Positions 7,438 through 15,542 of a DNA stretch of 64,000 bases are shown piece by piece. The notes beneath the pieces are model-generated. The model saw only the letters and a program-made list of their open reading frames with translations. It searched no databases and had not been told where the DNA came from. Both the position numbers and the translations under genes were made by a program. Each line of letters begins with the position of its first letter. Position 1 is the first letter of the stretch. This stretch comes from Pedobacter rhizosphaerae (GTDB lineage Bacteria > Bacteroidota > Bacteroidia > Sphingobacteriales > Sphingobacteriaceae), in assembly GCF_900111155.1 (NCBI RefSeq), contig NZ_FOGG01000012.1:62001-126000 (forward strand). Reading direction: 5' to 3'.

Positions 7438-8379
7438 ATGTTTCATCATTCAAAAGACCTACAATTTAATGCAAGGGTTTCCAGGCCAGACCCGGTTTTT
7501 GCTAATATTTTATTAGAACAGTTCGGCGGCGAGAATGGCGAGCTTGCAGCAGCAATGCAATACTTTACCCAGGCTTTTGGCGCTAAACAGCCACATCCCG
7601 ATAAGTATGATATGCTGATGGATATTGCTACAGAAGAGTTTTCCCACCTGGAGATTGTTGGTGCAACCATTCAGATGTTGCTAAAAGGGATTAATGGAGA
7701 ACTAAAAGATGCCGCTGATGCTTCGGAGATTATGCAGGTGTTAGATGGCAATGCAGCGAAGGAAAATATTATCCATTCGGCGCTTACGGCAAATCCACAT
7801 TTTGTAATGCTTAGCAGTGGCGGGCCGAGGCTTGCCAATAGTCAGGGCATCCCATGGTGTGCATCTTATATCCATTCTAATGGCGATTTGACCGTGGACT
7901 TAAGATCCAACCTGGCATCAGAATCACGGGCAAAACTGGTATATGAACACCTCATGAAGTTTACAGACGATCCATATGTAAAGGAAACACTGTCGTTTCT
8001 GATGACCAGGGAAGTAGCCCATTATAAAATGTTCGAAGCCGCATTAGATACCATACAACCAAACTTTCCTCCTGGTGTTTTACAGGCCGACCCAAGATTT
8101 ACCCAACAGTATTTTAACCTTTCTCCAGAAAATTCGTTTGAAGGACCATGGAATACGGGAGAAATGCCAGGAATGGGCAAGGATTGGGAATTAATTGAAG
8201 ATCCAATCACTTTTGTGAAAGTAACCGATGGATTAACCGATCTTCCAGACCGTAAAGCAGAGGAAACGGAAGAGACCGAAGCATTGAATATAAAAATGAG
8301 CGAGGAGAAAAGCGCAGAAGTTAAGTCTTCAGAACCCGAAGGAATTGCACAATGGAGCGAGTACAGTAATGAAATATAA
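7438..8379 (+). CDS. Manganese catalase
   Basis: The enzyme dismutates hydrogen peroxide at a dinuclear Mn centre. It is 313 residues and full length. By alignment to the Lactobacillus plantarum enzyme the metal ligands are all present: E35 (GGENGELAAAMQYFTQ), E67 and H70 (ATEEFSHLE), E162 (LASESRAKL) and H195 (REVAHYKMFE). The fold is a four-helix ferritin-like bundle. The last ~45 residues are Glu/Lys-rich and probably disordered. It is cytoplasmic, since no signal is seen. Upstream lie the unknown gene and a DUF892 gene; a clear terminator follows and then a response regulator. The group reads as a peroxide or general stress island. Confidence 0.95.
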   Translation: MFHHSKDLQFNARVSRPDPVFANILLEQFGGENGELAAAMQYFTQAFGAKQPHPDKYDMLMDIATEEFSHLEIVGATIQMLLKGINGELKDAADASEIMQVLDGNAAKENIIHSALTANPHFVMLSSGGPRLANSQGIPWCASYIHSNGDLTVDLRSNLASESRAKLVYEHLMKFTDDPYVKETLSFLMTREVAHYKMFEAALDTIQPNFPPGVLQADPRFTQQYFNLSPENSFEGPWNTGEMPGMGKDWELIEDPITFVKVTDGLTDLPDRKAEETEETEALNIKMSEEKSAEVKSSEPEGIAQWSEYSNEI

Positions 8380-8396
8380 CTCAGAGTGAAATAATG

Positions 8397-8422
8397 ACCG
8401 GATGCACAACATCCGGTTTTTT
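8397..8422 (+). terminator. Intrinsic terminator of the Mn-catalase gene
   Basis: ACCGGATG (8397-8404) pairs perfectly with CATCCGGT (8410-8417) around a CACAA loop, followed at once by a run of T. Confidence 0.92.
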
Positions 8423-8537
8423 ATCTTCCGTCAAATGAAATAGGTAATTCTAAAACTTTCTGGAATGAGAGGTGTTCTTTATATGCCTGCTACTCGACAA
8501 TCCAAATCAGCTTTGTCCTGATCACGCCTAAATCATC

Positions 8538-9185
8538 ATGAAAAATATTATTCTAGCAGAAGATCACAAAGTCATCAGGTACGGACTTAAAATGCTTTTG
8601 GAATCCACAAATGAGTACAAGGTAATTTACGACGCAGGTAACGGACAGGAGGTACTAAATGCATTGGACCAGGGGTTACAGGTAGATCTGATTGTTTCGG
8701 ATATTGGTATGCCGGTTATGGATGGGATTGCTATGATTAAAGCCCTTAAAGAAAATCAATGCGAGGTTCCGGTACTTATTATTTCCATGCTTGAAGACGA
8801 TTCCCACCTTTACCAGGCGATAGGTGCGGGGGCAAAGGGGTTTCTAACCAAGTCGGTAGATGCTGATGAACTTTTCTTTGCGCTATCGAGAATTATCTCC
8901 GGGGAGCGATACATCTGTTCAGGCCTTTCCATAAAAATTATAGATAAGGTAATCGAATCTACATTTCTAACTGCTAATAAAATGCATGATTCCGATTTTT
9001 CTTCCAGGGAGATCGAGATTTTACAACTTATTGGTCAAGGTTTAACCAATGCAGAGATGGCCGATAAGCTATTTATTTCCCGCAGAACAGTGGAAGGACA
9101 TCGCCAAAGCCTGATAGATAAAACAGGAGCCAAGAATACTGCCGTACTCATGCGCTTTGCCTATACCAAGGGCATTATTAACTGA
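8538..9185 (+). CDS. NarL/FixJ-family response regulator
   Basis: The protein has 215 residues. Residues 1-120 form a receiver domain with acidic pocket E8-D9, phosphoacceptor D55 (VSDIGMPVMDG), S83 and K105 (FLTKSVD). Residues ~148-212 form a LuxR-type helix-turn-helix: FSSREIEILQLIGQGLTNAE, then DKLFISRRTVEGHRQSLIDK. It should bind DNA when phosphorylated. No kinase gene is adjacent, so its partner is unknown; the hybrid kinases further along the window are possible but unproven. It is transcribed alone, after the Mn-catalase terminator and before a bidirectional terminator. Confidence 0.95.
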   Translation: MKNIILAEDHKVIRYGLKMLLESTNEYKVIYDAGNGQEVLNALDQGLQVDLIVSDIGMPVMDGIAMIKALKENQCEVPVLIISMLEDDSHLYQAIGAGAKGFLTKSVDADELFFALSRIISGERYICSGLSIKIIDKVIESTFLTANKMHDSDFSSREIEILQLIGQGLTNAEMADKLFISRRTVEGHRQSLIDKTGAKNTAVLMRFAYTKGIIN

Positions 9186-9322
9186 TAAAATTTTTTGCAC
9201 TTCTACCACCATTTATTGAAATCTTAATATTATTATTTTGCGTATTCTGCACCTCTAAAACAAGTATTTTTACACCATATGAAGCGCTTTAGCATTGCAT
9301 GATTTTTAAGATACTGTATAAA

Positions 9323-9357
9323 AAAAGGGAAAGTAATTTTTGATTGCTTTCCCTTTT
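9323..9357. terminator. Bidirectional terminator between response regulator and sigma factor genes
   Basis: AAAAGGGAAAG (9323-9333) pairs perfectly with CTTTCCCTTTT (9347-9357). The A-run and T-run on either side suit termination on both strands of this convergent pair. Confidence 0.88.
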
Positions 9358-9362
9358 GGCTT

Positions 9363-9869
9363 TTATGACTGGTACTGTTTGAGATATTTCTTGAGTAAAA
9401 TCCGAGCTTCATGTATGTAGGTTTTTACTGTTCCCAAAGGTAGGTGCAGCTCTTCAGCAATTTCATGGTATTTGTAGCCCTCAAAGTAGCGGATAAAGGG
9501 AACCGAATACTTATCTGGTAGCATGGCCAGAGCCAGATTAATATCCTGCAGTATAAAACTTCCCACTGAACTATTCGTGCTGGCACTGTAATGAAGGTTG
9601 GCAGAGGTAATTTCATCCTCTTGTACTGTACGGTCGCGGGTTTTTAAACTCCTCTTATAGTTGTTAATAAACGTGTTTTTCATGATCACGAAGAGCCAGC
9701 CTTTAATATTAGTGCCATCCTCGAACTTGGAGACAAAGCGGGTGGCCTTAAGCAAGGTTTCCTGCAGGAGGTCATTGGCATCTTCGGGATCCTTGGTGAA
9801 ATGGAGTGCATGCGATTTAAGTGATGGCGCATGCAAACTAATGGTCTCACTGAATTCTTTCTGTGTCAT
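9363..9869 (-). CDS. ECF-type RNA polymerase sigma factor
   Basis: The protein is 168 residues from the ATG at 9869; an upstream TTG would add 12 residues. Region 2 is visible as HALHFTKDPEDANDLLQETL followed by GTNIKGWLFVIMKNTFINNY. Region 4 is visible as LPDKYSVPFIRYFEGYKYHE followed by IAEELHLPLGTVKTYIHEAR. This composition is common in Bacteroidota group sigma factors that work with general stress or partner-switch control. No anti-sigma gene is adjacent. It converges on the response regulator gene across a shared terminator. Confidence 0.92.
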   Translation of the reverse strand: MTQKEFSETISLHAPSLKSHALHFTKDPEDANDLLQETLLKATRFVSKFEDGTNIKGWLFVIMKNTFINNYKRSLKTRDRTVQEDEITSANLHYSASTNSSVGSFILQDINLALAMLPDKYSVPFIRYFEGYKYHEIAEELHLPLGTVKTYIHEARILLKKYLKQYQS

Positions 9870-10049
9870 AAGTTTTTGTTTTAGCGTATGTTGTAAGCCA
9901 AACAAAACATATACCAGTGAAACCGCCTGCTAAGTTGCAAAAGTGGTCGCTTAAGTAGATTCCACATCTCTCAGTATTTTTACCTGTTTCAATAGCTGAA
10001 GAGCAATTTTTCTCATGCTCCAATGGATAGTTGATCTTAAAATGCCAGT

Positions 10050-11252
10050 TTAGAGCAATTTCTCTACTTCCTTTTGTACCTCTTGAAGCAGGTTATCAGC
10101 ATATCCATCAAGTGAAAAGCTAATTATACCTTGCTGATTAATGATAAATAATGCCGGAGAAGCGTATACCTGATAAAGTTTTTCTATTTCGCGTCCGTTA
10201 TAAACACTTGGCATTGTTAAACCTCTGTTTTTTAAAAAAGTCTGAAGCTTATCTTTTACCGGATCATCTATGGTATTAACCCCAATAAAGACCACTTTTT
10301 GCTTGTCAAATCTATCTTGGAGTTGCTGCAACGCAATCATTTGTCGTTGGCAAGGCGCACAGGCTTTGTACCAAAAATCCAGAATTACTACTTTATTTTT
10401 TAAATCGCCGGCTTTCAGCGTTCCGCCATTAATTAAAGGTAACTCCCAATCAGGAGAAAGGGAGCCTTTTTTAAGAAGTTCATTGCTCACTGGCTTAACA
10501 GATTCATCAACAATGCTTTCCCGGCTGTAGCCAGGTAACGATTCCTTGTTAAACTTATCATCATCAATTTTTATATTGGCTTTTAAGGCTGAGACGAAGT
10601 ATTCAAAAGTCTGAATTTCCCTGGCATTTGAAATGACGGTTTCCATCACAATTTCCTGCCCCATTGGTAAAAAGCTAACCGCAGAAATGTAATAGTTGGA
10701 ATAAGCATTTGTTTTTTGAACTCCACCCGAGGGAACGGTTATCTTAAAACAGGAATTTCCCCTGTATTGAACGGTTTTTAGCGCAAGATTAACGGTTTTT
10801 TCCCTATGGTATTTACTAATGTTCTGAAAACCAGTATTTACATTATGGAAAAATGGATACTGGGTAAAGCTATGTTTCAAATCTTTAATCCTCCGGATAT
10901 TTTTGGAGCTGGGGCTAATTTCAAGCTGACCATCCCAGGATGTTAATGTAAGTAGCTCATGTCCGTTATAAAGTTGGGTAAGCCCCGAACTGCTGGCAGA
11001 TGCCACTTTATAGCCAACCAGGGTGTCAGCAGGATTTAGTTTAAAGTAAACATCATAATAGCTTGTTCTGTTGGAGCTGTCTTCTCCAACAGATACTTTT
11101 TGATAACTTTCTCCCAACTGATATCGGCCACTACTTATCTTTCCCGATGCAGCATTAACTTTTTGAAATAGTACCTGTAAATTTACCTCTTGTGAGCTTA
11201 CCTCAAGCTGAAAGAAATGAAGGATAATGACTAATATTAAACCCTTTTTCAT
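10050..11252 (-). CDS. Secreted TlpA-type thiol:disulfide oxidoreductase
   Basis: The protein has 400 residues with a signal peptide at 1-20. Residues ~20-250 form an extracytoplasmic N-terminal domain of the kind seen in Bacteroidota TlpA/ResA-like proteins. Residues ~260-400 form a thioredoxin/AhpC-TSA domain with the redox motif C298-A-P-C301 in DFWYKACAPCQRQ and a cis-Pro loop near VYASPALFIINQQG. It probably reduces or exchanges disulfides on periplasmic or outer-membrane proteins. Its start overlaps the stop of the upstream gene by one base (TAATG), so the two are translationally coupled. Confidence 0.9.
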   Translation of the reverse strand: MKKGLILVIILHFFQLEVSSQEVNLQVLFQKVNAASGKISSGRYQLGESYQKVSVGEDSSNRTSYYDVYFKLNPADTLVGYKVASASSSGLTQLYNGHELLTLTSWDGQLEISPSSKNIRRIKDLKHSFTQYPFFHNVNTGFQNISKYHREKTVNLALKTVQYRGNSCFKITVPSGGVQKTNAYSNYYISAVSFLPMGQEIVMETVISNAREIQTFEYFVSALKANIKIDDDKFNKESLPGYSRESIVDESVKPVSNELLKKGSLSPDWELPLINGGTLKAGDLKNKVVILDFWYKACAPCQRQMIALQQLQDRFDKQKVVFIGVNTIDDPVKDKLQTFLKNRGLTMPSVYNGREIEKLYQVYASPALFIINQQGIISFSLDGYADNLLQEVQKEVEKLL

Positions 11253-12010
11253 TAATTTCTTACTCCATCATTTATCGATACCAATGGCTTGGAAATCACA
11301 ATCTTTAAAGCGGCATCAACAGAGAAGCCAGCCTTAATTAAAGCATCATAATAATTTTTGGTAACCTTGGCCATTTGATTGATTACCGCTGGCTTGCTAA
11401 GCGTATTCAATTGTGCCTGAAGCATACTGCCATACATGTTGTTCATCATTGGAGCCAGGTTGGCCATATTTTCAAAACCCATTGCAGTTGATGTGCCATT
11501 TTCTAAGGGTGGAGGTGGAGCGATAATAACTTGCGTTGCACGGGTTTCATGGCTTGTTTCAGACTTAGATTTAAGTAGGTCTACCTTGAAGTAATTTAGA
11601 AAGTTAATGCCATTATTTAATTCAGACATTGAACGTGCCCGTTCGATGATATTGATACTTTTAGTTCCCGGTTTTAACTTTTCAAAATATACCTTGAAGA
11701 TTACTTCCTGGTTATCTTCCTTAGAAACAAATCTTTCCGGTCTTAAGGGAATTCCTTCAGATTTGATGTAGTTGTATCTTTCCTCGCCATTAGCATCCTG
11801 TAAATACATGCTTTTATTTAATTGTACCCAATTGCCTTTTACGGGGCTGGTATGTTTGAAAGATACAATTGTGGCATTGCTATTGGTTTCAATTGCAGTG
11901 ATAACGGTTGTAGGATCTTCAGCGCTATCTACCGAAGGAAATTTGATAGATTGAGCAAATAATGTAGAGGATAGCATTAGAAATGCCGATAACATTTTGA
12001 TTGATTTCAT
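11252..12010 (-). CDS. Secreted protein of unknown function, coupled to the TlpA-type gene
   Basis: This 252-residue protein has a clear signal peptide (about residues 1-19, ending LFAQ). I do not recognise the mature part. It has a beta-rich first half, a short Pro-rich linker (APPPPLEN near residue 170) and a helical C-terminal third rich in Met and Asn. The stop codon overlaps the ATG of the TlpA-type gene by one base, so the proteins probably act together in the periplasm. It has no cysteines, so it is unlikely to be a redox substrate itself. Confidence 0.75.
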   Translation of the reverse strand: MKSIKMLSAFLMLSSTLFAQSIKFPSVDSAEDPTTVITAIETNSNATIVSFKHTSPVKGNWVQLNKSMYLQDANGEERYNYIKSEGIPLRPERFVSKEDNQEVIFKVYFEKLKPGTKSINIIERARSMSELNNGINFLNYFKVDLLKSKSETSHETRATQVIIAPPPPLENGTSTAMGFENMANLAPMMNNMYGSMLQAQLNTLSKPAVINQMAKVTKNYYDALIKAGFSVDAALKIVISKPLVSINDGVRN

Positions 12011-12374
12011 AATTTTGGGATGTGAGATAGGGTTAATATGGGTTGATTTGCGTTTAGATAATGTATTTATCGGGTAATAGATGTTTTGCAGGAGATATGG
12101 TAATCGCTAAGCTTTTTTACCGGATGATTGCCCAGCTCTACGGCTAAGTATAAATTATTGCAGCAAGGCACATTTGTGGGCAGAGAGGCGCTCATGGTAT
12201 TTGGTTAAGGTGTATATCAGTTACTCCAGATGAGCTAAATAAAATAGATAACTATCTGTAGGATATTGATTTTTAACAGGCTTAATATACAGAAAATATT
12301 CCTTAGATAATGGTCTGCATATTTTTGTAAACATTTGGATTACTTGCACGTTGTATTAAAAAATCTTAATTGAC
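12011..12374. promoter_or_regulatory. Divergent intergenic region with one -7-like element
   Basis: This 364-bp spacer separates two divergent secreted-protein genes and must carry both promoters. TATTTTTG at 12320-12327 fits TAnnTTTG for the rightward gene, but no TTG lies at the right distance. I see no small gene or repeat here. Confidence 0.4.
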
Positions 12375-12872
12375 ATGATGAAGAATACATTCAAAATTTT
12401 GCCTGCCCTTTTATTGTTCTCCGCTAGCTTACATGCCAGCCCACCCAATCGTTTTGATGAGGAAGTGGTTATGAGCACAACTTTATTTGATCATAAGCCT
12501 GTGGTACAGGTTTCACTCCCCAAAACTGCTCTGGCCTTTATTCAAAAACATTTTGGAAAGACCGCAGTAAGGGAAGTTAAAGCAAAAAAATCGCCAACAC
12601 CACAAGGTACTTTTTATGAGGTAAAACTGGCAGATGATACGGAAATCGATTTTGGCAAGGCCGGAAATTGGATTGAGGCAAAGGCGGAAGAGCCCAATAA
12701 ATTACCAACCTCGTTTTTTCCAGGGGCGATACAGGCTTATCTGAAAAAGAAATTTTCGGGCATTGGGGTAGAAAGCATTGATAAAAGTGCTGCTGGCTAC
12801 AAATTGGAGCTAACTAACGACACCAAATTGTACTTTAATGCAAATGGAGGGTTCTTGAGGAAGAAAAAATAA
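12375..12872 (+). CDS. Secreted PepSY-like protein
   Basis: The protein has 165 residues and a signal peptide ending near ASLHA (residues 1-21). Two PepSY-like repeats follow (about 45-100 and 112-163), each with a helix (TALAFIQKHFG; AIQAYLKKKFSG) and paired strands (YEVKLADDTEIDFGKAGNWI; YKLELTNDTKLYFNANGGFL). This matches the Bacteroidota putative beta-lactamase-inhibitor-like PepSY family. Such proteins are periplasmic; their binding partners are unknown. A second ATG lies directly after the first. Hairpin terminators follow. Confidence 0.85.
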   Translation: MMKNTFKILPALLLFSASLHASPPNRFDEEVVMSTTLFDHKPVVQVSLPKTALAFIQKHFGKTAVREVKAKKSPTPQGTFYEVKLADDTEIDFGKAGNWIEAKAEEPNKLPTSFFPGAIQAYLKKKFSGIGVESIDKSAAGYKLELTNDTKLYFNANGGFLRKKK

Positions 12873-12877
12873 TCAGC

Positions 12878-12910
12878 TCAGCATTTTTGTGTTTTATGCT
12901 GATTGGTTTT
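12878..12910 (+). terminator. Terminator of the PepSY-like gene
   Basis: TCAGCAT (12878-12884) pairs with ATGCTGA (12896-12902) and is followed by TTGGTTTT. It lies a few bases after the stop codon. Confidence 0.7.
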
Positions 12911-12931
12911 CAAACTTATAGATTTTTGGAT

Positions 12932-12977
12932 CAAGAAAGGTTAACCTAATCTTTATCAGATTCAGCAACCTTTCTTG
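12932..12977. terminator. Hairpin terminator between convergent genes
   Basis: CAAGAAAGGTT (12932-12942) pairs perfectly with AACCTTTCTTG (12967-12977). The loop contains a nested AATCT/AGATT stem. It lies just downstream of the leftward NTF2-like gene and can also act for the rightward gene. Confidence 0.8.
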
Positions 12978-12986
12978 TTTATTGTA

Positions 12987-13427
12987 TTAAAGATTCAGTG
13001 CCCTGGCCTCTACGATCACAAAGTACCCTGTGCGATCCTTTATCAGCCATTTTCCATTTTGGCGGACATAAGTGTCATCATACTTTACACTATAGTCTGT
13101 AATGTTGTGTTTTCCTTCCGATTCTCTGATCATTTTAATCTGAGAAAATGAAGTGCCCGTTGCCGTGTTCTCCGCTATAGTTACTACGTGTTGCCCATTC
13201 AGGGTGAAATAGGTTTTTACCTGTGAAGCGTGCCCGTTAAATTCCTTTTCCAGATTTTCTGTTCCGGCAATATTCGCGACCAAGGAGCCGTTCATGTAAA
13301 CTTGGTAAGTTGCATCGGGCGTAAATAAAGCCATTTGCTCAGAAATTCTCTTGTCATCTCCTAAGGAAGCATAAGCATCTGTCAGGCTCCTTAATTCGTC
13401 TTTTGTTATTAAATTTTCTAGTGTCAT
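12987..13427 (-). CDS. SnoaL/NTF2-like family protein
   Basis: The protein has 146 residues in a single cone-shaped NTF2-like domain. An N-terminal helix (LITKDELRSLTDAYASLGDD) leads to FTPDATYQVYMNG and a curved sheet ending YVRQNGKWLIKDRTGYFVIV. The family includes small-molecule isomerases and many binding proteins, so a specific reaction cannot be assigned. No signal peptide is visible. It is probably transcribed separately from the next leftward gene, which lies about 60 bp upstream. Confidence 0.82.
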   Translation of the reverse strand: MTLENLITKDELRSLTDAYASLGDDKRISEQMALFTPDATYQVYMNGSLVANIAGTENLEKEFNGHASQVKTYFTLNGQHVVTIAENTATGTSFSQIKMIRESEGKHNITDYSVKYDDTYVRQNGKWLIKDRTGYFVIVEARALNL

Positions 13428-13493
13428 GATTTTTTTGATTATGTAAAATTGTTTTTTGCATGTGGTTAATGATATCGCATTAGCATGGTAATG

Positions 13494-13985
13494 TTATCCA
13501 AATGATGATGGATCTATCTGATAGATATCGAATAACTGGTAGGTTTTGAGATTTTTGCTTTTCAACTTCAAATAAGTATCTACAACAGAGAAATCTACAC
13601 CAATAGGGTTAAGATGCAGCCCTTTCTGTATCGCAACCTGGCTAATTAGTCCAATGGCCAGGCTGGTAATTCTGTCGACCCATTCTTTAAGTTTTTCTTT
13701 GCTTTCATGCTGTTTTCTGTGTTTTTCCAGGTACTCAAGCCTTTGCTCTGATGAAAGATTACCGTATTCTTTAGCTCCCCGCGCATAATCTACCAGATGC
13801 TCTTCGAGGAAGTCAGTACGTTGAAGAATGAGCAGGCCAGAAGAAGCATAAAATTGAGGAAGTTGCTCCATGCCTCGCAGGTTATTGCGTTCTACACGGA
13901 CCATGGTAAATGGCCAGGTACCTGTAGAGGGCATTAATGGATAAATTTCCAATATTAAAGAATCTATAATTTGATCAAGTTTCAT
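13494..13985 (-). CDS. Protein of unknown function divergent from the HxlR regulator
   Basis: I do not recognise this 163-residue, mostly helical protein. I chose the ATG at 13985; a GTG 10 codons upstream is possible. Features are a RVERNNLRG motif, a charged helix near the middle (EKHRKQHESKEKLKEWVDRI) and a hydrophobic helix after it. No signal peptide is seen. It is divergent from the HxlR-type gene with about 145 bp between the starts, so that regulator may control it. Confidence 0.65.
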   Translation of the reverse strand: MKLDQIIDSLILEIYPLMPSTGTWPFTMVRVERNNLRGMEQLPQFYASSGLLILQRTDFLEEHLVDYARGAKEYGNLSSEQRLEYLEKHRKQHESKEKLKEWVDRITSLAIGLISQVAIQKGLHLNPIGVDFSVVDTYLKLKSKNLKTYQLFDIYQIDPSSFG

Positions 13986-14129
13986 ACTGTTATGTTTATA
14001 GTATAAATTTTGCACACTCTTATGCTGTGGATTAAGCTTTTTGTTATTGCCAAAATTAGCGTATATTCGCTTACATTTTATTAGTAGTTACCTAAAAGTT
14101 AGTGAATAACCAATTGATTATATTGAAAT

Positions 14130-14537
14130 ATGAAAGAAGAAATTGCAGAGTCCAATAAAGAATTTACAGCTGAATGTACTAAGGTACTGATGGCTGTTAG
14201 CGATGCGCTATATGCCATCGGAGGTAAATGGAAGCTAATGATTATCATTGCCATGGCCAGGGGAAATAACAGATTTACTGAACTTCAGAAGCAGGTAACC
14301 GGAATATCGGCAAGGGTTTTATCCAGCGAATTAAAAGAACTTGAGCTCAATGGTTTTATCATCAAAAAAGTATCAGTAGGGTATCCGGTCATGATAGAAT
14401 ATCAGCTGTTACCTTACAGCCATACGCTGGAAGAAGTGGTGGGAGCGATGACCCGTTGGGGCATGCAGCATCGGGAAAAAATTAAAAGTGAAAGGTCTGG
14501 TAGTAAAGTGGGAGCGGAAACTTCGTTAAAGAAGTGA
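14130..14537 (+). CDS. HxlR-type winged-helix transcriptional regulator
   Basis: The protein has 135 residues. The HxlR family signature is clear: AIGGKWKLMIIIAMARGNNR followed by FTELQKQVTGISARVLSSEL and a wing segment PVMIEYQLLPYSHTLEEVV. Members sense electrophiles or redox stress, often through a conserved N-terminal cysteine. A Cys is present near residue 13 (AECTKVL), though it is slightly upstream of the usual position. The family name comes from the hxlAB regulator of Bacillus, but hxlAB here lies about 8 kb away with its own AraC neighbour, so a link is not supported. Confidence 0.93.
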   Translation: MKEEIAESNKEFTAECTKVLMAVSDALYAIGGKWKLMIIIAMARGNNRFTELQKQVTGISARVLSSELKELELNGFIIKKVSVGYPVMIEYQLLPYSHTLEEVVGAMTRWGMQHREKIKSERSGSKVGAETSLKK

Positions 14538-14579
14538 TACCTGGCATTGACAGGGAAAGCTCATTTGTTTTGAATTTCT

Positions 14580-14587
14580 TAACTTTG
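14580..14587 (+). promoter_or_regulatory. Possible -7 element TAACTTTG before the AraC gene
   Basis: TAACTTTG fits TAnnTTTG, but it ends 4 bp before the ATG, so transcription would start at or inside the start codon. No TTG is correctly spaced. Tentative. Confidence 0.25.
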
Positions 14588-14591
14588 TGAA

Positions 14592-15467
14592 ATGGCAAAG
14601 ATCGAACGTCCGGTATCAGAATTCAACAGTGAGTTAAAATTGAAAGGCTTTAATGTATGGCAGCTTGAAGCAGATAGCCATGCAACACGCATTTATAATC
14701 GTAAAGATTTTTATAAAATCTGCCTTACTACAGGCAAAAGCATTATTCATTATGCCGACCGGAGTTTTGAACATGAAGGGACCATTTTATTTTTTGGTAA
14801 CCCCCATATCCCTTATTCCTGGGAAACACTTTCTACTACCTATGTAGGATATACTGTGCTCTTTTCTGAAGATTTTTTTAGCAGTTTGGGGCGTAGTGAG
14901 AGCCTGCAACATTCTCCACTTTTCAAAATTGGAGGTACGCCTATCGTGAGCCTTGATGAAAAACAAAGAGATTTACTGAACACCATGTTCCTTAAAATGA
15001 TTGAGGAGCAAAAGAGTGACTATGCATACAAGGACGACCTCATAAGGAATTACATCAATCTGATTATCCATGAAGCGCTCAAAATACAACCATCGGTCAG
15101 TTTCGATCAGCACAAAAATGCAGCAGGTCGACTTACTTCCGTATTTCTGGAGTTGTTAGAAAGACAATTCCCTGTAGAAACAATAGATAGGCCCCTCAAA
15201 TTTAAAACAGCTCAGGATTATGCCCTTTCACTAAATGTACATGCAAACTATCTCAACCGGGCAGTGAAGGAAATTACAGGTAAACCCACTACGGCACATA
15301 TCACAGAACGTATTGTTAATGAAGCGAAGGCACTTCTTCAACATACCGATTGGAATGTGGCCGACATTGCTTACGCATTAGGGTTCGAATATCCTACCTA
15401 CTTTAACAACTTCTTTAAAAAAGTAACTGGAACCAATCCTACTTCCTTTCGCGAGTTGCTGGTTTGA
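14592..15467 (+). CDS. AraC-family transcriptional regulator
   Basis: The protein has 291 residues. Residues ~20-160 form a cupin-like ligand domain (FFGNPHIPYSWETLST). The last ~100 form the double helix-turn-helix, with NVADIAYALGFEYPTYFNNF followed by FKKVTGTNPTSFRELL. It lies just upstream of an MFS exporter, an alpha/beta hydrolase and a cupin on the same strand, an arrangement common for Bacteroidota regulators that control an adjacent efflux or detoxification set. The inducer is unknown. Confidence 0.92.
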   Translation: MAKIERPVSEFNSELKLKGFNVWQLEADSHATRIYNRKDFYKICLTTGKSIIHYADRSFEHEGTILFFGNPHIPYSWETLSTTYVGYTVLFSEDFFSSLGRSESLQHSPLFKIGGTPIVSLDEKQRDLLNTMFLKMIEEQKSDYAYKDDLIRNYINLIIHEALKIQPSVSFDQHKNAAGRLTSVFLELLERQFPVETIDRPLKFKTAQDYALSLNVHANYLNRAVKEITGKPTTAHITERIVNEAKALLQHTDWNVADIAYALGFEYPTYFNNFFKKVTGTNPTSFRELLV

Positions 15468-15542
15468 AATTCTTAATCATCGGTTTGATAATCTTTAGCG
15501 CCCGAGCAAATGGGGCGGGTATCTTTGTACTTTCTATTATTG

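Noticed and set aside
14130-14537. HxlR-type gene as the regulator of hxlB-hxlA
   Set aside because: It is about 8 kb away, and an AraC gene is divergent from hxlB; the shared name alone is not evidence.
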